Part shown: in pieces, positions 6,504 through 13,087 of the stretch
Position numbering within the stretch: position 1 is the stretch's first letter
Layout: every line of letters begins with the position of its first letter
Source: CAZSLZ01 sp964607865
GTDB taxonomy: Bacteria; Vulcanimicrobiota; JAJTBE01; CAZSLZ01
DNA: 13,087 bases
Assembly (NCBI GenBank): GCA_964607865.1
Contig: CAZSLZ010000099.1
Coordinates: forward strand, 1-13,087
Direction of reading: 5' to 3'
Made by a program: the position numbers and the translations under genes
The notes under the pieces: model-generated
The model's database searches: none
What the model was told of the DNA's origin: nothing
Seen by the model: the letters and a program-made list of their open reading frames with translations, nothing else

Positions 6504-9179
6504 TTATTTACTACTGGCGCTCAGAGTTCTGAGATCAAAACAAATTTCGTTGAGGGTGGGAGATAAAATCAAAACCATGCCCAGTGTTTCACCGGTTTCT
6601 TTGTGCTGGTATGCCCAATTTAAATTTATATTTATTTTCTTTCCGTTTTTATTGGTTATATAGGTTTTCAGGGTGGCAGTTTCAGACTTGGGCCCGGAAA
6701 TTTTCTCCAAAAACTCTTCCAGGTTTTTATATTCATCACAGAAAATCAAACCAAAGACCGAATCCCCCCATACCTCACCGGCTTCATAACCGGTCATCAT
6801 TGTAAATGCCTTGTTAACCAGTTGAATTCTACCCTGAAGATCTATTTCAATTATGGCTTCGGGAAGAGTTTCAATAAGGGCGCGGTATCTTTTTTCACTT
6901 TCCTTCAGGGCATTCAGGTTCTTCCTGTAATCGGTTATATCCCTGACTATTCCCTCAACCCCCTGCACATTGCCTTCTTCATCCTTATAATAATAGGTAT
7001 TCACCAACCCCCAGAGGTCCTCTCCGTTTTTCTTTCTGAATTGAATCTCATAATTGCTTACCCCACCCTGGGCAACCAGAGCTTCCAATAATTTTTTCCT
7101 GTCATTGGGGTTTTGATATAATTTCCTTATATCTTTTCCAAGCAGTTCTTCCAGGGTATAGCCGGTTATTGTTTCCGCCGATGGAGAAAGCATTAAAATA
7201 TTTCCATTTTTGTCAGCCCGGTAGATAATATCTCGAAAAGAATCAAACAGGTTCTTGTAAACTTGGTTCCGGCTGATAATATCTTTCAGGGGCAGTTTAA
7301 AACTGGCAAGATCCTGAAAAGCCAGTAAGATTTCCCTGTCTGTTTCACTGTCTCCCAACCTTCTTCCCTTGATCCGTATCCATACGATTTCCCCCGCCGG
7401 AGTAACAAACCGGAAATTGCCCGCCGGGGAGAAATCGGCAGCGTCATTGATTTCATTCAGAAAACGTATAAAACCTTCGACATCGGCCTGATATAAATAA
7501 TTTACAATCTTAGTCTTACGGAACTCAGCTGCATTTTCTATTTTAAGTATTTTTTCGCAGAGAGAATTAAACTCTTTAATTAGAAAATCATCATAACCAA
7601 TAATTATAATGCCATCCAGTTCAGTCTCGAAAAGCACCCTGGCCCGTTTTTCTTCTTTTTTTAACAGTATCTCCATTTTCCGTTCCCTGGATAAATCCCG
7701 GGCAACGGCAAACACCCTGTCACTGTCGGTATCGGGTTTAAATGACCAGTTTAAACATATAGTATTGCCATCAGCTTTCAAAAACTCCAGTTCAATATCT
7801 TTTACTATTTTTCCGGTGTTTATCACAGTTTCCCAGATTTTCAAGAAATCAGAGCTGTTTTCAATAGAAATCAGTTCTACAATCTGTAAATTATCCAAAC
7901 CTCCAGGGCTATAACCCAAATTTTCATAAAATGCAGGGTTTGCTTCCAGAAATTTGCCTGAAAAATCAAAAAGGCACAACATATCGTTGCTTAATTGAAA
8001 AACATTTTTTACCGTCTGTTCAATTTTTTTGTTGGCGGTTATGTCAAAGGACACCAGGCTGGCTCCCACCACCTGGTTTTCTGCTCTGAATATGGGCTCA
8101 TAATTTAATTCATACCATAATTTTTCACCGGAGGAAGACACCAGAGATTTTTCCAAGCCCAGGCTTTCACCGCAAAAAACTTTCTGAAGACGTTTTTTGA
8201 AACCCTCAAGTTGATCCTCGGGAATATAATCATAAATGGAAAAACCTATTTTAATCTGGCTTTTGAAAACCCGCTTGAACCTGTTTTCTGCGACTTTATT
8301 GAAAAATCTGATTCTGGCGTCTTTATCCAGCAGAATGAAAGACTGATATTCATTTTCCCGGAGAAAACTCATTCTGAGTTCTCTTTCGATAAGATCGATG
8401 TCAGCCTCTTCTTTTTGGGTTATATCAATAATACTGACACAAACGCTGATTACCTTATTGTTTTCATCATATACGGGAATATAGGAAATTTCCATCCACT
8501 GGTTTTTTCTTTTTTTAAAAAATTGTGTCCGGGTAACGGTTTTGTGTCCATGTAACGCCATGGAAAAACCCTGCTGGTATTCTTCCAGGTTATCTTCAGG
8601 AATTACACTAGCCATATCGGTGCCAATAGCAATATCTGTATCAAACACCTGCTTCAGCTTCTTCTGGGCTGCGGTATTTGCTATAAGAACCCGGCTATCT
8701 CTGTCCAATAACAAAAATGTATAAAGATAACTGTTTAAAATGGTTTCCAGGTGGGCTTCCGATTCCATCAGCGCTGAGGCTATCTGCTGATGCTGTTTTT
8801 CAATGTTACTTTTTTCTATTATATTTTTGATGGAATTAACAAACTTTTCTTTGCTGGCAAAACCCGTGAAATCTTTGGTGAAATAGTCGGAAGCTCCGCT
8901 GAGAAATGCTTCCCTCGCCAGCTCCTCGTTACCCTGGCCGGTACAAAAAACCACAGGAATATGAGAAAATTTTTCCTTTACATAGTCCAGGACTTCCATA
9001 CCGTCATAGGCAGGCATTTCGTAATCGGTTACAATAATATCAAATTTTTCATCAATACTTTCTTCAATGAACCTTTCCGGCTCCTCCAGGGAAATCACGT
9101 TAAAATATTTCCTGAAATAAAGCCTGAATAAATTCAGGAAAGCTTCGCTGTCATCAATATGCAATATTGTGTACTTCAT
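6504..9179 (-). CDS. Response regulator receiver protein with about six PAS domains and no output domain
   Basis: This is an 891-residue cytoplasmic sensory protein with no membrane segment. Residues 1-125 are a receiver domain: acidic pair Asp9-Asp10 (HIDD), phospho-acceptor Asp52 (VTDYEMP), Thr80 (FCTGQG) and Lys102 (FTKD), so it should be phosphorylatable. Six PAS-like repeats follow at about 140-255, 268-382, 393-497, 512-625, 638-751 and 763-875. Several end in the PAC signature (IIDITQKEE, SFDITANKK, GIVRDITDYRK). Domain five (ITGYTLEELLGKD) and six (VNKAFTMMTGYEAGEV) are the most canonical; domain four is the most diverged. The protein then simply ends with SASSK: no HisKA/HATPase, GGDEF, EAL, HTH or methyl-accepting domain is present, and none is encoded in the 173 bases downstream. 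A GGTGA site precedes the ATG. It may act by protein contact or be controlled by a kinase elsewhere; this is inference. Confidence 0.9.
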   Translation of the reverse strand: MKYTILHIDDSEAFLNLFRLYFRKYFNVISLEEPERFIEESIDEKFDIIVTDYEMPAYDGMEVLDYVKEKFSHIPVVFCTGQGNEELAREAFLSGASDYFTKDFTGFASKEKFVNSIKNIIEKSNIEKQHQQIASALMESEAHLETILNSYLYTFLLLDRDSRVLIANTAAQKKLKQVFDTDIAIGTDMASVIPEDNLEEYQQGFSMALHGHKTVTRTQFFKKRKNQWMEISYIPVYDENNKVISVCVSIIDITQKEEADIDLIERELRMSFLRENEYQSFILLDKDARIRFFNKVAENRFKRVFKSQIKIGFSIYDYIPEDQLEGFKKRLQKVFCGESLGLEKSLVSSSGEKLWYELNYEPIFRAENQVVGASLVSFDITANKKIEQTVKNVFQLSNDMLCLFDFSGKFLEANPAFYENLGYSPGGLDNLQIVELISIENSSDFLKIWETVINTGKIVKDIELEFLKADGNTICLNWSFKPDTDSDRVFAVARDLSRERKMEILLKKEEKRARVLFETELDGIIIIGYDDFLIKEFNSLCEKILKIENAAEFRKTKIVNYLYQADVEGFIRFLNEINDAADFSPAGNFRFVTPAGEIVWIRIKGRRLGDSETDREILLAFQDLASFKLPLKDIISRNQVYKNLFDSFRDIIYRADKNGNILMLSPSAETITGYTLEELLGKDIRKLYQNPNDRKKLLEALVAQGGVSNYEIQFRKKNGEDLWGLVNTYYYKDEEGNVQGVEGIVRDITDYRKNLNALKESEKRYRALIETLPEAIIEIDLQGRIQLVNKAFTMMTGYEAGEVWGDSVFGLIFCDEYKNLEEFLEKISGPKSETATLKTYITNKNGKKININLNWAYQHKETGETLGMVLILSPTLNEICFDLRTLSASSK

Positions 9180-9226
9180 AAATTATTCACCATGGTTAAT
9201 CGGGTTGTAATTAATGCTACTTTTTT

Positions 9227-9255
9227 AATAAACATGTTTTATCAAAAATTGTAAA
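9227..9255 (-). promoter_or_regulatory. Candidate promoter of the REC-PAS gene
   Basis: On the - strand TTTACA (9250-9255) and TTTATT (9227-9232) are 17 bases apart, about 40 bases before the predicted translation start. The perfect ten-base palindrome AAACATGTTT (9230-9239) overlaps the -10. Both hexamers are imperfect, so the call is tentative. Confidence 0.35.
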
Positions 9256-9275
9256 ATCCTACCTATAACATTTAA

Positions 9276-9306
9276 TAATAAAAAGAGTATTCAAAGAATA
9301 CCCTTT
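9276..9306 (-). terminator. Rho-independent terminator of the pilin gene
   Basis: Read on the - strand, GTATTC-TTT-GAATAC (9287-9301), extended by AAAG/CTTT pairs across one mismatch, is followed by a T-rich run (TCTTTTTATTATT). It lies about 25 bases after the pilin stop codon. Confidence 0.75.
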
Positions 9307-9327
9307 GCAATAAATTTCAAATTTTAT

Positions 9328-9789
9328 TTAAAAATTTCCTATATAGGGGGGATACCAGCCATTCTCGAAATCAAACTCCGGCCCCCAGCTATAGCCGTCC
9401 TGTAATGCATACTCATGTGCGGCATACCACATGCCAGCATTGCACCAGGTATCGATGAAAGCGCCCTCATACATCCCCACATTATAAGAACCTGAGTCTT
9501 GGTTCCAACTGGGACAGACCGGGCTTCTGCCCAGGTAGTCGGGCACCAGGGGGGAATCGTCCACGTCGCTATCGTACCACTCATCGCTAAACAGGGTATT
9601 ACCCTGATTATCCGCCATAAACATCTGCATGGCCGTGGAAATGCTCTTTATATTCTGTATGCATGCCGTCAGTTTTGCCTGTTCGCGGGCACGTTGCATA
9701 TTGGGAATTATTATGCTGGCCAATATGGCAATGATTGCAATTACTACCATTAACTCGATTAAAGTAAAACCTTTTGCGATATTTTTCAT
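9328..9789 (-). CDS. Type IV pilin / type II secretion pseudopilin-like protein
   Basis: This 153-residue protein begins with a short basic leader (MKNIAKG) and the class III prepilin site G7|F8-T-L-I-E12, with the conserved Glu at position +5, followed by the hydrophobic helix ELMVVIAIIAILASIIIPN. A prepilin peptidase (PilD/GspO) should cut after Gly7 and methylate Phe8. The following helix (RAREQAKLTACIQNIKSISTAMQMFMADNQ) is typical of major pilins and GspG-like pseudopilins. The C-terminal head is short, acidic and aromatic (many Trp and Tyr), with Cys43, Cys92 and Cys116; C92-C116 could form a disulfide. Whether it builds a pilus, a pseudopilus or a DNA-uptake filament cannot be told; no other pil or gsp gene is in the window. 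AAAGGAGG precedes the ATG, and promoter and terminator both fit, so it is a single-gene unit, probably well expressed. Confidence 0.92.
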   Translation of the reverse strand: MKNIAKGFTLIELMVVIAIIAILASIIIPNMQRAREQAKLTACIQNIKSISTAMQMFMADNQGNTLFSDEWYDSDVDDSPLVPDYLGRSPVCPSWNQDSGSYNVGMYEGAFIDTWCNAGMWYAAHEYALQDGYSWGPEFDFENGWYPPYIGNF

Positions 9790-9813
9790 TTTTCAACCTC
9801 CTTTCCAATTAAT

Positions 9814-9843
9814 ATTATACCCAGATAATAATTCTTCAGACAA
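9814..9843 (-). promoter_or_regulatory. Pilin gene promoter (sigma-70 type)
   Basis: On the - strand TTGTCT (9838-9843), an 18-base spacer and a perfect TATAAT (9814-9819) precede the pilin start by about 25 bases, with a strong AAAGGAGG ribosome site between. This is the best promoter in the window. Confidence 0.72.
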
Positions 9844-9936
9844 TTAACCCTGTTCTGACAAAGGATTTTGAAAGATTAAAAACAATAATAAATAGAAGAC
9901 AAAGTTGTTCTAAAATATTATACGGGAGGTTATTAA
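9844..9936 (+). promoter_or_regulatory. Upstream region of the lipoprotein gene
   Basis: This is the rest of the divergent gap between pilin and lipoprotein genes. TTGAAA at 9868-9873 with AT-rich sequence 15-17 bases on is a possible + strand promoter. TATTAT at 9916-9921 sits too close to the start for a normal leader. A clear GGGAGG lies at 9924-9929. The shared gap would let both surface genes be controlled together, which is inference. Confidence 0.35.
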
Positions 9937-10971
9937 ATGAAAGTTAAAACCAGGGCGCTAGTTACAATAATTCTGACCTTATTGCTGGCAGGCTCATTAA
10001 TTATGGGCTGCGGCGGAGGCGGTGGCGGAACCGGTTCCGGCACCACCCCTGATGGAGGAGGCGGAGGAGATTCCAGCACACCTACTGCCAATTTCTCCAC
10101 CACCAACTCAAAAACAGTCAGTTACTACTGCCTGAAATCTTTAAATGAAAACCCCATGGAAATGTACGATTTTGGCGGACAGAACGATGTGGCCAGAAAA
10201 GTACTGGAAGATGCCTTCAGGAATGTGGATCTTTCCAGGGCAGAAACCACTGTTGACCAGACTGTAACTGATCCTTTCGATCAGAACGGAACCATGCATA
10301 TTACCGGCACAATTTCAACCCAGGCAGGAGGAGATAAATCGGCAAACCTCACCCTTACCTTCACCGACTGGTATATGTTTTTCCCTTACCGCAGCCAGTC
10401 CCAGTTTAATGCCAACGGAACAGTAACCCTGGTAGTGGAGGTAACCAACAATGAAACCCAGTTCTCTGCGGTTTCCACTTATAACAACCTTACTTTAACA
10501 TCCTATTCCACTCCCCAGGTTACCATAACAAACAACGGCACCATAAACCAGGCTGGAACCCTGGAGGATATGGAGCAGGCCAGCTACACAATTACTGTGG
10601 ATACAACCAAGACGGTTTCCGGCTCCGTACATGAAGATCAGAACGGCACCCTGGTCAACCAGACCAGCGCCACCATGACCGCTTACGAAGAAGAAATGAA
10701 AGTTGAAATGGCAATACAGGGCACCCTGTCCTTCACAGATTTCGACGAATTGACGTCCACTGTTACAATTGCCACAACCCAGGACGTTGTTCTGGAATAC
10801 GATGAATCTTCCCAGGATTTCATAATTCAGTCTGGCCAGATCACCATGACCAACTCGGGCAATGATACCCTGGTTGTTGATGCCACCGGCAACGGAAACA
10901 TTGAAATTTCCCTGAACGGAACCACAGTTTACGAGGGGGCATATTCTTTATTTATGGCAGGCCAGTATTAA
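9937..10971 (+). CDS. Putative lipoprotein, Gly-rich N-terminus, unknown function
   Basis: This 344-residue protein has a lipoprotein signal: basic start (MKVKTR), hydrophobic core (ALVTIILTLLLAGS) and lipobox-like LIMG|C with Cys25 as the lipid-modified residue. Met at -2 is slightly unusual. Directly after the Cys comes a flexible linker of Gly, Ser and Thr (two runs of five or six Gly), as in many surface lipoproteins held away from the membrane. The remainder is rich in Thr, Asn, Ser and alternating hydrophobics, with repeated N-G-T/N-x-T turns, suggesting an all-beta fold. One Cys (residue 69) is in the mature body. No family is recognised. It starts with a GGGAGG site, ends before a strong terminator, and is divergent from the pilin gene, so it is a single-gene unit. 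Confidence 0.85.
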   Translation: MKVKTRALVTIILTLLLAGSLIMGCGGGGGGTGSGTTPDGGGGGDSSTPTANFSTTNSKTVSYYCLKSLNENPMEMYDFGGQNDVARKVLEDAFRNVDLSRAETTVDQTVTDPFDQNGTMHITGTISTQAGGDKSANLTLTFTDWYMFFPYRSQSQFNANGTVTLVVEVTNNETQFSAVSTYNNLTLTSYSTPQVTITNNGTINQAGTLEDMEQASYTITVDTTKTVSGSVHEDQNGTLVNQTSATMTAYEEEMKVEMAIQGTLSFTDFDELTSTVTIATTQDVVLEYDESSQDFIIQSGQITMTNSGNDTLVVDATGNGNIEISLNGTTVYEGAYSLFMAGQY

Positions 10972-10997
10972 TCTTACTAAAGGACCAAAAAAGAGGG

Positions 10998-11027
10998 GCT
11001 GCCCCAGAAGGGCAGCTTCTTTGTTTT
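10998..11027 (+). terminator. Rho-independent terminator of the lipoprotein gene
   Basis: GCTGCCC (10998-11004), loop CAGAA, GGGCAGC (11010-11016) is followed by TTCTTTGTTTT. It lies 26 bases after the lipoprotein stop codon. Confidence 0.88.
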
Positions 11028-11292
11028 AGACAGAATAATGATAATGCTGTCATCGCGAGCATCCGTCAGGATGCGTGGCGATCTCTGTACCACCCCAATT
11101 AAGAATTGGGGAACATAATGTTCGCAATGTAGCTTTTTTTACCCGGCAAAAATCCAGTCGCTCACAGACGCAAGATAAGTGGGTAAGGAACCAACCCGAT
11201 CTGAATTAAGATTGCCACGGTTTCTTCGAAACCTCGCAATGACGCCATAACAAGCTATGGAAATGTAACGGACTTCTGGGAGGCAGAATAAC
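11028..11292. other. Gene-free gap between convergent genes, largely filled by the repeat element
   Basis: Between the lipoprotein terminator and the end of the TPR gene there is no supportable gene. The inverted-repeat element occupies most of it. CAGAATAA occurs on both sides (11031-11038 and 11284-11291) and might be a target duplication or chance. A short CCATA / TATGG inverted repeat lies at 11245-11260. No clear T-tract terminator for the TPR gene is visible. Confidence 0.6.
11049..11243. repeat. MITE/REP-like element with hairpin-bearing inverted ends
   Basis: The left end (11049-11084) reads GTCATCGCGA, hairpin GCATCC-GTCA-GGATGC, then GTGGCGATCT. The right end (11209-11243), read on the - strand, is GTCATTGCGA, hairpin GGTTTC-GAA-GAAACC, then GTGGCAATCT. 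The outer arms match at all but one base on each side, while the hairpin stems differ in sequence yet still pair. Inside are two more palindromes: CCCCAATT-AAG-AATTGGGG (11093-11111) and GAACAT-A-ATGTTC (11111-11123). No protein is convincingly encoded. The GTCATTGCGAG...GTGGCAATC pattern is a kind of repeat I recall from intergenic regions of many bacteria; a non-autonomous mobile element or a pair of REP-like units are both possible. Confidence 0.75.
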
Positions 11293-12402
11293 TTATACCT
11301 GTTTGCCGTGGCATTTCTTATATTTTTTGCCACTGCCGCAGGGGCATGGTTCGTTTCTTCCAACATTGGCATCAAGATAGGGATTTATCAGGCTGATTAC
11401 TTCTTTGACACCCTCACCGGTTCCCGCCAGGGGGGCAGCTTTTCTGAAATTATCCAGCGCCTTGATTTCATTGCCTTCGTTAAGGTAAATCCAGCCAATG
11501 GCTTCATGAACGTAATCACGGTTTCTTTCCAGGTTCAGAGCATCTTCTATGAGGTCGGTCACATCCGCATTTTTATCCAGAGTTTTCAAGGTGGCAGCCA
11601 GGTTCAGCTTCAGGCAGACCATGGTGTTTACATCTTCTGCAACCCGGTAACGGTCAAAGGATTTATCTTTATAACATGGGTTATAAAAAATTATATACTG
11701 AACGGAGCGATCTTCCTCGGGCAGGCGAAGGTCTTTTTCAATACCTTCAGTGAAGTGTTCTTTTGCCTGTTTGTAATTTTCTTTCAGAAATTCAATGACT
11801 CCCAGGTTGTTCAGGGTAATGTGTACTTCCTGAGAACTTTCGCTGGCCCTCATCTCCAGTGCCTTTTCCAGGTTCTGCCGGGCTTCTTCAAATTGCTCCT
11901 CGCTCATCTGCAAAAATGCCAGGTTATTAAAAATTTCACTGTTTTTTACCCCATATTCAATAGCAGCCTTGTATTCGTCAATAGCGTCACCAGTTTTTTC
12001 CTGCCAGAAATGAAGTTTGGCCAGCCGATCTGCGGAATCGGCAAAACCGGTTTTATCATCGGTATTCTTGAAATGTTCTTTTGATTCGCTATAACTGCTT
12101 TCGGCCTCGGAAAACCGCTGTAACTGTTCAAAACAATAACCCTGCCTGGAATAAACCCTGCCCAGGCTTTTGTGATCCTGAACCTTTTTAAAAGTGGTCA
12201 TTGCCCGGCGCAGAAAGTCCAGAGCTTCATCAAAACGCATCTTGTCCATTAAATGTTCGGCGTTTCTTTCCAGCCTCATGGCAGCTTCCCGTTCTTCCTG
12301 CTGTTTTTCTGAAAACAGTTCCTTATCTTTCACAGCTGTGGCTGTTAGGGTATCTATATTTTCAACTATTTCGCTTTGGATAGGCTCCACCTTTTTATCC
12401 AT
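11293..12402 (-). CDS. TPR protein with C-terminal SEC-C zinc-binding motif
   Basis: This 369-residue soluble protein has an N-terminal charged helix (about 25-50) followed by tetratricopeptide-like repeats at roughly 47-80, 82-115, 122-152, 155-187, 194-227 and 262-325. Typical positions are visible, such as [38 protein letters not shown] and [18 protein letters not shown]. The segment 228-260 (an aromatic YIIFYNPCY stretch) interrupts the repeats. The last 20 residues form a SEC-C motif, [19 protein letters not shown], with zinc ligands Cys353, Cys355, Cys364 and His365. This motif, named from SecA, is found as a tail on many proteins and binds zinc. Role and partner are unknown; TPRs suggest a protein-binding scaffold. 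AAGGAG precedes the ATG. It is divergent from mnmE. Confidence 0.88.
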
Positions 12403-12544
12403 GACAAATCTCTCCTTATATCAGGTATTCTTGGTTATAGCCCTACTTGTTTCTTCGATTCATTAATTTCCCCTGCTGTCAACAGGGTTTTATACAGGAT
12501 TTATTCCCCTTGAAAAAGAACGAAACCATAGTATGGATTTTTTA
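12403..12544. promoter_or_regulatory. Divergent gap between the TPR gene and mnmE
   Basis: This 142-base region must hold promoters for both directions, but none is convincing. On the - strand there is a perfect TTGACA (12477-12482) without a -10 at normal spacing, and a separate TATAAC (12434-12439) without a -35. On the + strand TATACA (12491-12496) lacks a -35. CCCTG-CTGTCAA-CAGGG (12471-12487) is a small inverted repeat. Confidence 0.35.
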
Positions 12545-13087
12545 ATGGAAGATACAATTGCAGCCATCTCCACACCTCCAGGTGAGGGAGGAATTGGTAT
12601 AATCCGCATCAGCGGAAAAAAAGCCTTTGATATTGGAAAAGAGATTTTCAGCCCTTCCGGGGGACAACCGGAAAAAATGGAACCCAGGAAAGTATATTAC
12701 GGAAATATTACAACCCGCGAAAAGATTCTGGACGAAGTTCTGGTTACCTTCATGAAAGGCCCCCGTTCCTACACCACCCAGGACGTGGTGGAGATCAATT
12801 CCCATGGCGGGCCGTTAATTTTAAAAAAGATTCTGGAGCTGGTTCTTAATAAGGGAGCCAGGCTTGCCGAGCCCGGCGAATTTACAAAAAGGGCTTTTCT
12901 GGGAGGAAGAATTGACCTGACCCAGGCAGAGGCGGTAATGGACATGATCCGCGCTAAAACGGATCAGGCGAGAGAAATGGCAATTTCCCAGTTAAAAGGC
13001 GAGTTTGGCGAACTGATGTCCCGATTCCGGGATCGTCTTTTGGATTTTATGCTTCAACTGGAGGTCAGGATCGATTTTTGCGAAGAT
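12545..13087 (+). CDS. mnmE: tRNA uridine-5-carboxymethylaminomethyl modification GTPase MnmE (N-terminal part, 3' truncated)
   Basis: MnmE with MnmG modifies U34 of tRNAs that read split codon boxes, using GTP, 5-formyl/methylene-THF and glycine or ammonium. The frame is open to the window end, showing 181 of about 455 residues. The start EDTIAAISTPPGEGGIGIIRISG is typical of the tetrahydrofolate-binding domain, followed by SYTTQDVVEINSHGG at 75-89 and the family signature GEFTKRAFLGGRIDLTQAEAV at 111-131, which begins the helical domain. The GTPase domain lies beyond the window. The motif usually seen as DFPEE reads DFCED here (177-181). An in-frame ATG at 12533 would add MDFL; neither start has a good ribosome site, and 12545 fits homologues better. 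Confidence 0.93.
   Translation, partial: MEDTIAAISTPPGEGGIGIIRISGKKAFDIGKEIFSPSGGQPEKMEPRKVYYGNITTREKILDEVLVTFMKGPRSYTTQDVVEINSHGGPLILKKILELVLNKGARLAEPGEFTKRAFLGGRIDLTQAEAVMDMIRAKTDQAREMAISQLKGEFGELMSRFRDRLLDFMLQLEVRIDFCED

Noticed and set aside
11049..11123. A CRISPR-like repeat array.
   Set aside because: The palindromes differ from each other and are not regularly spaced; there are only two related copies, in inverted orientation.
11139..11375. A 78-codon - strand frame over the repeat element.
   Set aside because: It runs through the right arm of the inverted-repeat element and into the end of the TPR gene in another frame; no protein features.
11308..12084. A long + strand frame (258 codons) opposite the TPR gene.
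   Set aside because: It is the antisense of a well-supported TPR/SEC-C gene and has no recognisable domain or ribosome site.
12434..12482. TTGACA plus TATAAC as a promoter for the TPR gene.
   Set aside because: The two hexamers are about 37 bases apart, far too distant to be one promoter.

Overview
The window is a piece of bacterial chromosome that is moderately AT-rich by eye, with housekeeping genes at both ends and a more lineage-specific stretch in the middle. No tRNA, rRNA, CRISPR array, prophage or transposase gene was seen. The taxon cannot be named from the sequence. The holB-ricT pair is an arrangement familiar from Firmicutes. The large PAS protein, the GFTLIE pilin, the Gly-rich lipoprotein and the TPR/SEC-C protein would equally suit a deep-branching, poorly cultured phylum. 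Stops are TAA, TAG and TGA used conventionally, so the standard code applies.

Region 1 (1-3208, + strand) is a compact operon: the 3' part of holB (clamp-loader delta'), ricT (PSP1 family, Cys-rich), a GHMP-family sugar kinase, a short membrane-anchored helix-hairpin-helix protein (ComEA-like) and a 71-residue membrane-anchored protein. Gaps are 15-18 bases, and the last two genes overlap by four bases (ATGA). A symmetric hairpin with A- and T-tracts ends the operon and also serves the convergent rpsU.

Region 2 (3230-6330, - strand) holds rpsU (ribosomal protein S21, non-ATG start), alr (alanine racemase with a C-terminal tail) and murC (UDP-MurNAc:L-alanine ligase). alr and murC are adjacent and both act on alanine supply to peptidoglycan. 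murC is in one continuous frame except for a single TAA at codon 51, so it is either a real nonsense allele or a base error.

Region 3 (6504-9179, - strand) is one 891-residue protein: a response-regulator receiver domain followed by about six PAS domains and no recognisable output domain.

Region 4 (9328-10971) is a divergent pair: a type IV pilin/pseudopilin-like protein (- strand) with a good promoter and terminator, and a Gly/Thr/Asn-rich lipoprotein (+ strand) with its own terminator.

Region 5 (10972-11292) is a gene-free stretch carrying a roughly 195-base element with inverted terminal repeats that each contain a hairpin (MITE/REP-like).

Region 6 (11293-13087) has a TPR protein with a C-terminal SEC-C zinc motif (- strand) and, divergently, the first 181 codons of mnmE (tRNA U34 modification GTPase), cut by the window end.

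No complete, clearly new multi-gene system stands out. The best leads are the murC stop, the REC-PAS6 protein without an output, the hairpin-bearing inverted-repeat element, and a palindrome sharing an ACATGT core near the putative promoters of three - strand genes.
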